This document shows positions 6,927 through 13,539 of a stretch of 14,149 nucleotides of DNA, one piece after another (the stretch's first letter is position 1; every line of letters begins with the position of its first letter). Below the pieces are notes generated by a model. That model was not told the DNA's origin and did not search any database. It saw only the letters and a program-made list of their open reading frames with translations. The DNA comes from Bacillota bacterium (GTDB lineage Bacteria; Bacillota; Bacilli; Bacillales_B; DSM-18226). The DNA lies in assembly GCA_021821235.1 (NCBI GenBank), contig JAKACS010000014.1, positions 1 to 14,149 of the forward strand, in the 5' to 3' direction. The translations under genes were made by a program, and so were the position numbers.

Positions 6927-7253
6927 ATGAACATGAATTCGAACTCATTATGCCCAAAATTTGAAAAAGCGATGAAAATCTTAAGTCAGCGTTGGTCCGG
7001 CCTCATCATTTATCAGCTTTTGTCTGGCCCGCAGCGTTTTTGCACAATTGAAGCTTCCCTTCCAATCAGCGGACGGCTACTGTCTGAACGACTAAAGGAT
7101 TTGGAACGCGAAGAGATCATAAAGCGGGAGGTATTCCCTGAAACGCCAGTCCGGATCGAATACTCCCTCACCGCCAAAGGCAAAGCCCTCGAACCTGCTT
7201 TAAGAGAAATGGAGAAATGGGCGCAAGAGTGGATAGAGGTAGAAAAGAAGTAG
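6927..7253 (+). CDS. HxlR (DUF24)-family winged-helix transcriptional regulator
   Basis: A 108-residue DNA-binding protein of the MarR/DUF24 type. The sequence follows the family closely: CPKFEKAMKILSQRWSGLII at the N-terminus, then QRFCTIEASLPISGRLLSER as recognition region, LKDLEREEIIKREVFPETPV as wing, and YSLTAKGKAL. Cys9 occupies the place of the conserved redox-sensing cysteine of B. subtilis YodB, CatR and HypR, which respond to quinones, diamide or hypochlorite; a second cysteine is Cys39. Divergence from an extradiol dioxygenase supports a role as repressor of that gene and of itself. The start ATG at 6927 is well spaced from AGAGGTGA. The inducing compound is not known from sequence. 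Confidence 0.88.
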   Translation: MNMNSNSLCPKFEKAMKILSQRWSGLIIYQLLSGPQRFCTIEASLPISGRLLSERLKDLEREEIIKREVFPETPVRIEYSLTAKGKALEPALREMEKWAQEWIEVEKK

Positions 7254-7271
7254 ATCTAATTTGGAAAGGAA

Positions 7272-7323
7272 AAAGGCGCCTGTTTCCCGTTGCTTTAAAG
7301 TAGTGAGGGCAGGCACCGCTTTC
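7272..7323. terminator. Possible structured terminator after the HxlR gene
   Basis: AAAGGCGCCTG (7272-7282) and CAGGCACCGCTTT (7310-7322) are near-complementary outer arms. CCC (7286-7288) and GGG (7307-7309) extend the stem inward, leaving a three-T bulge. There is no U-tract after the stem, so termination is uncertain. The GGYGCCT core recurs in the terminator after the lactonase gene. Confidence 0.35.
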
Positions 7324-7350
7324 AACCTTTCCGGGAAACTATGATAAAAT
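7321..7350 (+). promoter_or_regulatory. Possible extended -10 promoter of the lactonase gene
   Basis: TGATAAAAT at 7342-7350 is an extended -10 (TG-n-TAAAAT), 36 bases before the ATG. TTCAAC (7321-7326), 18 bases upstream, is a poor -35. It supports transcription separate from the HxlR gene. Confidence 0.4.
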
Positions 7351-7385
7351 AAATGCAATAAGTTTTTTGACAAGGAGATTGAGCA

Positions 7386-8444
7386 ATGATAACCAATACA
7401 AAATTCAACGGCTTTGTTGGAACGTACACGAAGGGCGACAGCAAGGGAATCTATTCCTTCACCCTTGATGCAGAAGCGGGAAAAGTCACCAATGTACAAG
7501 TTGCTGCTGAATTGGACAACCCTACGTATTTAAACATCTGTGACGACAACCAGTATCTTTACGCAGTTGTAAAAAAAGGAGAATCGGGCGGTGTCGCTGG
7601 TTATAGAATTAGTGAATCCGGCGAACTTACCCCAATCAACACGCAGGTGCTCGCTGGATCACCGCCATGCCACGTCAGTCTTGACCGCAACCGTCAATTT
7701 TTGTTCAGTGCCAATTATCATAAAGGCACAGTCGAATCGTACATGTTAAACCGAGAAAACGGAATGATCTCGCCGCCAGTGTCGATCATTCAGCATGAGG
7801 GCAACGGTCCTGATCCGAGACAGGAAAAAGCACATACCCATTTTGCCGGACTGACACCCGATGAGAATTATCTGGCTGTTGTCGAGCTCGGAACCGATAA
7901 ACTGTTTACATACCAAGTTAGTGAGGATGGAAAATTGAGCGAAGTAAGCAGCTTGTCTGTCAAACCTGGCAGCGGCCCACGGCATCTTGATTTTCACCCG
8001 AATCAAAAATTCGCCTACATTATGACCGAATTTAGCTCCGAAGTGATTGCGTTAACATACAATGCTGCAGACGGAAGTTTTACTGAAATTCAAGCAATCA
8101 AAACCATTCCGGATGATTTTACGGAAAATAACCAGGGCAGCGCGATCCACCTCTCCTCTGATGGCCGTTTCGTATATGCTGGCAATCGCGGACATAACAG
8201 CATTGCTATTTTTGCTGTGAAGGAAGAAACTGGAGAATTGACCTTCGTTGATCGGGTTTCTACCGAGGGCGATTGGCCACGCGATTTTGTACTTGACCCA
8301 TCCGAAGCATTCTTAATTGCTTCCAATCAAAACTCCGGAAACCTTGTATTGTATGCCCGCAACAAGGAAACCGGAAAACTGACCGTTTTACAGGCAGATG
8401 TGGCTGTTCCGGATCCGGTTTGCGTGAAGTTTTTAAATTACTAA
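7386..8444 (+). CDS. pgl: Lactonase-family beta-propeller protein, probable 6-phosphogluconolactonase (YkgB-like)
   Basis: A 352-residue protein of the seven-bladed beta-propeller lactonase family. It probably hydrolyses 6-phosphogluconolactone to 6-phosphogluconate in the oxidative pentose phosphate pathway. Length and content match B. subtilis YkgB: FVGTYTKGDSKGIYSFTLD at the N-terminus, repeated blades with YLYAVVKKGESGGVAGYRI, SPPCHVSLDRNRQFLFSANY, AHTHFAGLTPDENYLAVVEL, GPRHLDFHPNQKFAYIMTE and SAIHLSSDGRFVYAGNRGH, ending DWPRDFVLDPSEAFLIASNQ. No signal peptide is seen, so it is cytoplasmic. The start ATG at 7386 follows AAGGAGATTG. The gene has its own promoter candidate and terminator. 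A different lactone substrate is possible, since the family is broad. Confidence 0.88.
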   Translation: MITNTKFNGFVGTYTKGDSKGIYSFTLDAEAGKVTNVQVAAELDNPTYLNICDDNQYLYAVVKKGESGGVAGYRISESGELTPINTQVLAGSPPCHVSLDRNRQFLFSANYHKGTVESYMLNRENGMISPPVSIIQHEGNGPDPRQEKAHTHFAGLTPDENYLAVVELGTDKLFTYQVSEDGKLSEVSSLSVKPGSGPRHLDFHPNQKFAYIMTEFSSEVIALTYNAADGSFTEIQAIKTIPDDFTENNQGSAIHLSSDGRFVYAGNRGHNSIAIFAVKEETGELTFVDRVSTEGDWPRDFVLDPSEAFLIASNQNSGNLVLYARNKETGKLTVLQADVAVPDPVCVKFLNY

Positions 8445-8456
8445 GTTGTGCCGATA

Positions 8457-8502
8457 GAAAAAGGTGCCTTAAAGCATAGGCTTGAGAGGCACCTTTTAAT
8501 AA
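8457..8502 (+). terminator. Terminator of the lactonase gene
   Basis: Arms AAAAGGTGCCT (8459-8469) and AGGCACCTTTT (8487-8497) are perfect complements. A small inner AAGC/GCTT stem (8472-8475 with 8480-8483) fills the loop. The 3' arm ends in TTTTAATAATTT, giving a U-rich tail. Confidence 0.85.
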
Positions 8503-8538
8503 TTTCAAACTAACCATCGCGGTTATTGAAAATCTTTC

Positions 8539-8543
8539 TTAAT
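8539..8543. repeat. Left 5-bp target-site duplication (TTAAT)
   Basis: TTAAT directly abuts the GGGG of the left inverted repeat and is identical to the five bases next to the right repeat at 13540-13544. Confidence 0.88.
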
Positions 8544-8584
8544 GGGGTAGCGTCAGGAAAATGCGGCGTATTTACAACGCTAAG
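8544..8584 (+). repeat. Left terminal inverted repeat (IRL) of the Tn3-family transposon
   Basis: It begins GGGGTAGCGTCAGG and ends ATTTACAACGCTAAG. Compared with the right repeat it has two substitutions in 38 positions and a 3-base insertion (CGT, about 8567-8569) between the outer GCGG and the inner ATTTAC blocks, so it is 41 bp long. Weaker similarity to the right end continues inward to about 8620. Confidence 0.92.
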
Positions 8585-8720
8585 ATCACTCCCAAGATTA
8601 ATAACCCGATTTTAACAACGAAAGGTGGGGGATTGGTATTTATTTTATCTGACATTGGATGAACTTGTTCCACGTTGATAGGGCTTGCTTTTCACCTCGT
8701 CATTCACAATTGACTGGATT
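8585..8720. other. Left subterminal region of the transposon
   Basis: No gene is supportable here. The first 36 bases match the right subterminal region at about two thirds of positions. They contain TTTAACAACGAAAG (8611-8624), an extra copy of the inner end of the terminal repeat. The rest is AT-rich filler up to the LysR stop codon. Confidence 0.55.
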
Positions 8721-9596
8721 TCATTCTATAACTAAGGATTCAATAAATATCTCGATTGCTTTTGTATAAAATTCAACTCTTGGAGTTATAAGTGAAAAAT
8801 TTCGTGAGATTGGAAACCCATTTATATCAAGTAACTTCACTTTACCAAGTTCTAGTTCGTTTTTTATTGACGCGTGTGAGAGTATAGAAATTCCTAGACC
8901 AGCTTCAATAGATTCCTTAATAACTTGCGTACTCCCAAATGTCATATACTTCTTCGGAGAAAACCCCAATTGTTTAAATCCCTTTTCTTGCATTTCTCTC
9001 GTTCCAGAACCTTCTTCACGAACTAACCAAGTCTCTAGGTTTAATAACAAGGGGTCTATTTCCTTTTGCTCTGCTAAATGGTGATTTGAAGGGACTGTAA
9101 TTGATAACTCGTCAAGAGCAAATGGTATAACCTTTATATTTTCATTATTAGCCTCTCCTTCGATTATCCCAACATCTACCTCGTGTTTCTTTATTAAATC
9201 TATAATTTCATTAGAATTTTTTATAGTAATGATTGGATTTAATAATGGATAGGATTTAAGCAAACTGGCAATTTTATGAGGAAGAATGTATTCCCCGAAA
9301 GTATAACTTGCACCAATAGAAAGAGGGCCACTTGCAGTATGTTTAAAATCATCAATGAGTCTTTCCATTCGAGTATAGAGACCTAAGATGTCCTTGGCGT
9401 GATGAAATACTATTTCTCCAGCCTTGCTAAGTCGAACATATTTGTTTGTCCTCTCTAACAATTTTATCCCCATGTTTTTTTCTAACGTTTGTATATAGTT
9501 GCTGACTGCTGGTTGTGTCATATGGAGAAGTTCAGCTGCTCGAGTAAAGTTCTTTTGTTCTGCAACTGTAGTAAATACAAGTAAAGATTGATCCAT
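8721..9596 (-). CDS. LysR-family transcriptional regulator (passenger gene)
   Basis: A 291-residue LysR-type regulator. Residues 1-60 are the winged helix-turn-helix (FTTVAEQKNFTRAAELLHMT, then QPAVSNYIQTLE), followed by a linker helix. From about residue 90 comes the effector-binding domain (GPLSIGASYTFGEYILPHKI, then VDVGIIEGE, WLVREEGSGTRE and IKESIEAGLGISILS). It resembles the CysL/YeiE group, whose known members act in sulfur metabolism; E. coli yeiE likewise faces yeiH. It is divergent from the YeiH-like exporter across 153 bp holding a 25-bp palindrome with a T-N11-A core, so it very probably controls that gene and itself. AAGGAGG upstream fixes the ATG at 9596. It is more AT-rich than the genes outside the transposon. 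Confidence 0.9.
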   Translation of the reverse strand: MDQSLLVFTTVAEQKNFTRAAELLHMTQPAVSNYIQTLEKNMGIKLLERTNKYVRLSKAGEIVFHHAKDILGLYTRMERLIDDFKHTASGPLSIGASYTFGEYILPHKIASLLKSYPLLNPIITIKNSNEIIDLIKKHEVDVGIIEGEANNENIKVIPFALDELSITVPSNHHLAEQKEIDPLLLNLETWLVREEGSGTREMQEKGFKQLGFSPKKYMTFGSTQVIKESIEAGLGISILSHASIKNELELGKVKLLDINGFPISRNFSLITPRVEFYTKAIEIFIESLVIE

Positions 9597-9645
9597 TATG
9601 AGTCTTCCTCCTTAGAATAAAATGGGTTCTAAAAATTTTAAACTT

Positions 9646-9670
9646 CCATGATAAGTAATTTATATCATGG
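9646..9670. promoter_or_regulatory. Likely LysR operator between the regulator and the YeiH-like exporter
   Basis: CCATGATA (9646-9653) and TATCATGG (9663-9670) form a perfect 8-bp inverted repeat around nine bases. A T-N11-A pair (9652 and 9664), the minimal LysR-box form, shares its centre at 9658. It lies about 75 bases before each of the two divergent genes, the usual place for a LysR activator site. Confidence 0.6.
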
Positions 9671-9749
9671 CTATAATTATAATCTATTTTACTTATTGTC
9701 AAAACAAATATACTCTTAATACAAGGAAGCAAATATAGGAGTTGTTAAA

Positions 9750-10772
9750 ATGAATACATCATTAGCAAAACATAAAAAATCATCCTCGAGAGGACTTTGG
9801 TTCGGTGGTGTTGGATTTACCTTTATTATTGCATTAGTTGGCTTTGGATTATCAAAAATACCCGGGTTTGATCGTGTTGGTCAACTCGCCAGCGCAATCA
9901 TCATTGCAGTAGTTTATCGACAAATTTGGGGATATCCTGAGAAATTCCGTACTGGAATCCAATTCTCTGCCAAAAGGTTGTTAAGGCTTGCTATTATCCT
10001 TTTTGGGTTAAAACTAAACATTGATGTTGTTTTTCATCAAGGGTTAGGTTTGCTTGCAAGAGATGTTGGAACCATCGTTTTTTCAATCTTTCTTACAATG
10101 TTGCTTGCAAAACTGTTCAAAGCGAATTCTTCCTTATCCTTGTTATTAGGAATTGGAACAGGGGTGTGTGGCGCTGCTGCAATTGCAGCCGTTTCACCCA
10201 TTGTGAAAGCAAAGGATGAAGATACTGCTATTGGGGCAGGTATAATTGCTTTAGTTGGTACCATTTTCGCCATAACATACACTATCTTACGTCCGTTTCT
10301 CCCTTTGACAGACCTTCAATACGGTGTTTGGTCAGGTGTAGGTCTACACGAAATTGCTCATGTTGCCTTAGCAGGAGCGCCTGCTGGTCCAGATGCACTT
10401 GCTATTGCTTTGTTAGCGAAACTAGGTCGTGTTTTCTTACTCGTTCCACTTAGTTTTATTCTTATGTACTGGATGAAACGAAAAAATAAAGTTGAATCAG
10501 ATTCTGATGCTAAAATTGAATTTCCATGGTTTCTCATAGGTTTTATTATCATGAGCTTATTTGGAAGTTATGTCCTTGGTCATTTGATTACCGTCCCAAC
10601 TAGTGTCATGAATAGCATCTCTTTCTTCACTTCCTTTATCCTAACTATGGCTATGATTGGATTAGGTTTAAATGTTAGTATAAAAGACCTTAGAACGAAA
10701 GCGTTAAGACCACTTCTAGCAATGGCTATTACATCTGTTTTGTTATCTGTTTTCACATACTTCACAATGTAA
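9750..10772 (+). CDS. yeiH: YeiH-family membrane transporter, putative sulfate/sulfite exporter (passenger gene)
   Basis: A 340-residue integral membrane protein of the YeiH / 'putative sulfate exporter' family with about ten hydrophobic segments. Family blocks are LRLAIILFGLKLNI, LLGIGTGVCGAAAIAAVSPI, GVWSGVGLHEIAHVALAGA and MAMIGLGLNVSIKDLR; the central GTGVCGAAAI loop and the HEIAHV motif are the clearest marks. Its direction of transport and substrate are not firmly established; a taurine-pathway homologue (TauZ) is thought to export sulfite, so sulfite efflux is a working idea. It follows AGGAGTTG and heads a two-gene unit with the stress protein 27 bp downstream. It is probably controlled by the divergent LysR protein. 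Confidence 0.88.
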   Translation: MNTSLAKHKKSSSRGLWFGGVGFTFIIALVGFGLSKIPGFDRVGQLASAIIIAVVYRQIWGYPEKFRTGIQFSAKRLLRLAIILFGLKLNIDVVFHQGLGLLARDVGTIVFSIFLTMLLAKLFKANSSLSLLLGIGTGVCGAAAIAAVSPIVKAKDEDTAIGAGIIALVGTIFAITYTILRPFLPLTDLQYGVWSGVGLHEIAHVALAGAPAGPDALAIALLAKLGRVFLLVPLSFILMYWMKRKNKVESDSDAKIEFPWFLIGFIIMSLFGSYVLGHLITVPTSVMNSISFFTSFILTMAMIGLGLNVSIKDLRTKALRPLLAMAITSVLLSVFTYFTM

Positions 10773-10799
10773 TTAATTGTAAATCAGGAGGTTTCGTAA

Positions 10800-11222
10800 A
10801 TGAATAAAATATTATTTGCTACTGATGGTTCGGCTTATTCTGAACATGCCGCAAGAATGACAGGAGAGTTCTTGGAAGCTTGGCCAAATGCAACAGGTGT
10901 TGTGCTTTACGTCACGGTTAAAGAAAATTACGCCTATGATTTTGCACCTGAAGCAGTGGATCGATACGAAAAAGAACTTAGTAAACATATTGAAAAGAAA
11001 ATTATGGAAGGAGTCCTTCAACCTTGGAAGGATCGTCTTGAATATAATCATCAAATAGGTCACCCAAGTCAAACCATTTGTCATGTTGCCCAAACAGAGG
11101 AAGTAGACCTTATTATATTGGGTAGTCATGGAAGAGGTGTTTTTGATCGAGTATTATTGGGCAGTGTTGCTCAAGGGGTGTTACACCGGTCCGAAATTCC
11201 TGTCTTGATTGTTAAGAAGTAA
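10800..11222 (+). CDS. Universal stress protein, UspA family (passenger gene)
   Basis: A 140-residue single-domain UspA protein, cytoplasmic. The N-terminal ILFATDGSAYSEHAAR carries the conserved Asp9. The C-terminal ATP-binding signature reads G108-S-H-G111-R-G-V-F-D-R-V-L-L-G121-S122, the G2xG9xGS form of ATP-binding members. It therefore likely binds ATP, unlike the E. coli UspA type. AGGAGG precedes the ATG. It sits 27 bp behind the YeiH-like exporter and is probably co-transcribed; Usp proteins next to transporters often tune the transporter, but this is inference here. A hairpin follows. Confidence 0.92.
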   Translation: MNKILFATDGSAYSEHAARMTGEFLEAWPNATGVVLYVTVKENYAYDFAPEAVDRYEKELSKHIEKKIMEGVLQPWKDRLEYNHQIGHPSQTICHVAQTEEVDLIILGSHGRGVFDRVLLGSVAQGVLHRSEIPVLIVKK

Positions 11223-11231
11223 TTGTTCAAA

Positions 11232-11262
11232 TTAAGGGCTTACCATTAGGTAAAGCCCTTAA
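11232..11262. terminator. Hairpin between convergent usp and tnpR genes
   Basis: TTAAGGGCTTACC (11232-11244) pairs with GGTAAAGCCCTTAA (11249-11262) with a single bulged A and a 4-base loop ATTA. A true U-tract is lacking on either side, so efficiency is uncertain, but the stem is strong and separates the passenger unit from the resolvase. Confidence 0.65.
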
Positions 11263-11295
11263 TACTCCTATAATCCTTTAATTCTTTAATCCTTT

Positions 11296-11865
11296 TCATG
11301 TTTCAGATAATTTTCTATATAAAGAAGCTCTAGATACATTTGTAATTTCACAAATTTGATTTACAGTCATTCCTCCTTCTTTATAGAGCTTAACTGCATA
11401 ATTCATACCTGCGTGATTTTTATGATATTTCTTTAACCGTCCTTTAAACTTCCCTTCTTTCTTTGCGAGCTCAATTCCTTCACGCTGACGCATACGAATA
11501 AGATCTCGCTCTAATTGGTTAACGCCAGCCATTACCGTTATTAAGAATTGGCTGTATGGATTATCTTCTGATAAATCTAACCATGTATCCTTGAGTGATT
11601 TTAAGTTTGCCATTTTACTGCGTATTAAATCAATCAATTCAAATAAATTCTGCATACTTCGAGTGATCCGAGTTAAGTCTGTAACATAAATAATGTCACC
11701 TTCCTGTAAATCCTCTAACATTTTTTGAAGTTGCTCACGATCCTTTGTTGCTCCAGAAACTTTTTCTTCAAAAATGATATCCATTCCGATTTCGTTCAAT
11801 TGCTGAAATTGCCTTGAAGAATTCTGGCTAGTTGAACTGACACGTATATAACCGATTTTTCGCAT
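11296..11865 (-). CDS. tnpR: Serine resolvase of the Tn3-family transposon
   Basis: A 189-residue serine recombinase that resolves the cointegrates formed in replicative transposition by acting at the neighbouring res site. The catalytic domain begins KIGYIRVSSTSQNSSRQFQQ, with nucleophile Ser10 in RVS. It continues with EEKVSGATKDREQLQKMLED, the DLTRITRSMQNLFELI arginine cluster, and FLITVMAGVNQLERDLIRMR. A C-terminal helix-turn-helix is visible (GGMTVNQICEITNVSRASLY). I chose the ATG at 11865, seven bases from GAGG; an upstream in-frame start at 11889 would overlap the ribosome binding site. It is apparently intact, unlike tnpA, and divergent from it. A good promoter (TTGATA-N17-TAAAAT) starts inside the res palindrome, so the resolvase likely represses itself. 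Confidence 0.92.
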   Translation of the reverse strand: MRKIGYIRVSSTSQNSSRQFQQLNEIGMDIIFEEKVSGATKDREQLQKMLEDLQEGDIIYVTDLTRITRSMQNLFELIDLIRSKMANLKSLKDTWLDLSEDNPYSQFLITVMAGVNQLERDLIRMRQREGIELAKKEGKFKGRLKKYHKNHAGMNYAVKLYKEGGMTVNQICEITNVSRASLYRKLSET

Positions 11866-11914
11866 CATACCACCTCGTTTTTGATTCAAGTCTTATGAGA
11901 CACTCCCAACTATG

Positions 11915-11943
11915 ATTTTATCTGTCTACTACACTTATATCAA
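11915..11943 (-). promoter_or_regulatory. Promoter of tnpR, overlapping the res palindrome
   Basis: On the minus strand, -35 TTGATA (11938-11943) lies in the left arm of the palindrome. A 17-base spacer separates it from -10 TAAAAT (11915-11920). Resolvase binding to the palindrome would cover the -35. Confidence 0.65.
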
Positions 11944-11965
11944 TAGAGTACACTCTATTGATATA
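11936..11965. other. res-like recombination site (perfect 30-bp palindrome)
   Basis: The 14-base arms TATATCAATAGAGT (11936-11949) and ACTCTATTGATATA (11952-11965) are exact complements around a central AC. Size, position between divergent tnpR and tnpA, and the asymmetric central dinucleotide fit crossover site I of a Tn3-family res. A small extra palindrome, GTCT-TATG-AGAC near 11890-11901, may belong to an accessory site, but I cannot place sites II and III. Confidence 0.65.
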
Positions 11966-11968
11966 TAA

Positions 11969-11996
11969 TTGAACTAATTAACTGAATAATTATAGA
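11969..11996 (+). promoter_or_regulatory. Probable former promoter of tnpA
   Basis: TTGAAC (11969-11974), 16 bases, then TATAGA (11991-11996), directed into the transposase remnant. AAGGAG at 12016-12021 would fit a ribosome binding site, but no proper tnpA start follows it, as expected if the 5' part of the gene is deleted just beyond. Confidence 0.45.
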
Positions 11997-12045
11997 AGAT
12001 ACATGGAATCAAACGAAGGAGAATACGAGATTATCAGTTAGTTTA

Positions 12046-13465
12046 TCATTCGAGGATTATATGACGGAGAGAACCAGCAGCCTTAACAAAAGATTAAAGT
12101 GGTTAGCTGCCAATTCTAACAAGTTAGACGGGGGTTCTCTTGAAAAAGGAAAGCTGTCAATTGCACGCTTAGAAAAAGATGTTCCAGAAGAAGCAAAAAA
12201 TTTAGTGCAAGCCTGTATCAGATGTTGCCCAGAATAAAATTAACCGATTTACTAATGGATGTTGCTCATATAACAGGATTTCATGAGCAATTCACTCATG
12301 CTTCCAATAATCGAAAACCGGATAAAGAAGAAACAATCATTATCATGGCTACCTTTTTGGAATGGGAATGAATATTGGCTTGAGCAAGATGGCTGAAGCA
12401 ACACCCGGGCTTACATATAAGCAATTAGCCAATGTATCTCAATGGCGCATGTATGAAGATGCAATGAATAAAGCCCAAGCCATATTAGTAAACTTTCATC
12501 ATAAATTACAATTGTCCTCCTATTGGGGCGACGGTACAACATCCTCGTCAGATGGTATGAGAATGCAGCTGGGTGTTTCGTCACTACATGCAGATGCAAA
12601 CCCACATTACGGAACTGGAAAAGGGGCCACCATCTATCGGTTTACGAGTGACCAATTCTCTTCTTACTACACAAAGATTATTCACACAAATTCAAGGGAT
12701 GCAATTCATGTATTGGATGGTTTGTTGCATCATGAGACGGATCTAAACATAGAAGAGCATTACACAGATACAGCCGGTTACACTGACCAAATTTTCGGGC
12801 TGACTCATTTATTAGGATTTAAATTTGCCCCAAGGATAAGAGATCTATCAATTTCAAAATTATTTACAATAGATAAAGCAAGTGAGTATCCAAAACTAGA
12901 AACTATTTTACGTGGACAAATAAATACAAAGGTTATTAAAGAAAATTATGAAGACGTTTTGCAATTAGCTCATTCTATAAGGGAAGGGACAGTTTCGGCA
13001 TCCTTGATTATGGGAAAGTTAGGATCTTATTCAAGACAAAACAGCTTAGCTACAGCCTTACGTGAGATGGGAAGAATCGAAAAAACAATTTTTATTCTGA
13101 ATTACATTTCGGATGAATCTTTAAGGAGAAAAATACAAAGGGGATTAAATAAAGGAGAAGCCATGAATGGACTGGCAAGAGCTATTTTTTTCAGGAAACA
13201 AGGAGAGCTTAGGGAACGAACCATACAGCATCAATTGCAAAGAGCTAGTGCCTTAAACATAATTATCAATGCCATCAGTATCTGGAATACTTTACAGCTA
13301 ACAAAAGCAGTTGAATATCAAAAACGGTCAGGTAGTTTTAATGAAGAATTATTGCACCATATGTCACCTCTAGGTTGGGAACATATTAATTTACTAGGAT
13401 AATACCATTTTAATTCGGAGAAAATGGTCTCGTTAGATTCTTTAAGACCATTGAAACTTTCTTAA
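12046..13465 (+). pseudogene. tnpA: Tn3-family transposase, N-terminally deleted, with two frameshifts and a nonsense mutation
   Basis: About 473 codons remain of a protein normally near 1,000 residues; the N-terminal half is gone. Homology runs through SFEDYMTERTSSLNKRLKWL, ARLEKDVPEEAKNL, LYQMLPRIKLTDLLMDVAHI, NIGLSKMAEATPGLTYKQLA, and on to LLHHMSPLGWEHINLLG. A base is missing near 12201-12207: the ATG 12061 frame ends at TAA 12235, while homology resumes in another frame. A second is missing near 12360, where TTG-GA-ATG replaces an expected TTG-GGA-ATG. A TAA at 13400-13402 interrupts LG-(E)-YHFNSEKMVSLDSL; the original stop is probably 13463-13465. The DDE residues survive: SYWGDGTTSSSDG, EEHYTDTAGYTD and ALREMGRIEKT. 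Self-catalysed transposition should be impossible. Single-base sequencing errors could mimic the frameshifts, but not the 5' deletion. Confidence 0.9.
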
Positions 13466-13475
13466 CGTTGTTAAA
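13461..13475 (-). repeat. Right subterminal copy of the inner terminal-repeat motif
   Basis: Read on the minus strand it is TTTAACAACGTTAAG, nearly the same as the inner end of the right terminal repeat (TTTACAACGTTAAG). It lies 41 bases further inside and overlaps the original tnpA stop codon. A matching copy lies 40 bases inside the left repeat at 8611-8624. Confidence 0.7.
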
Positions 13476-13501
13476 AATGGGGGAATCGTCTTGAAAATGG
13501 G

Positions 13502-13539
13502 CTTAACGTTGTAAATCCGCATTTCCCTGACGCTACCCC
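13502..13539 (-). repeat. Right terminal inverted repeat (IRR) of the Tn3-family transposon
   Basis: Read on the minus strand it begins GGGGTAGCGTCAGG and ends ATTTACAACGTTAAG, exactly 38 bp, the standard Tn3-family length. Thirty-six positions equal the left repeat. It is next to the 3' end of tnpA, as in other members of the family. Confidence 0.93.

Noticed and set aside
8544..8620. The GGGGTAGCGTCAGG sequence as a generic dispersed intergenic repeat
   Set aside because: The inverted pair, exact 5-bp TTAAT duplication, 38-bp length, GGGG/TAAG ends and tnpA/tnpR between them are explained together by a Tn3-family element.
12001..12039. Short frame starting ATGGAATCAAACGAAGG as a small gene or tnpA N-terminus
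   Set aside because: It stops after 12 codons, has no ribosome binding site of its own and does not resemble a Tn3 transposase start; probably deletion-junction sequence.
13423..13452. Inverted repeat AATGGTCT / AGACCATT as a tnpA terminator
   Set aside because: It lies inside the original coding end of tnpA, which continues to about 13463, and has no U-tract; most likely chance within codons.
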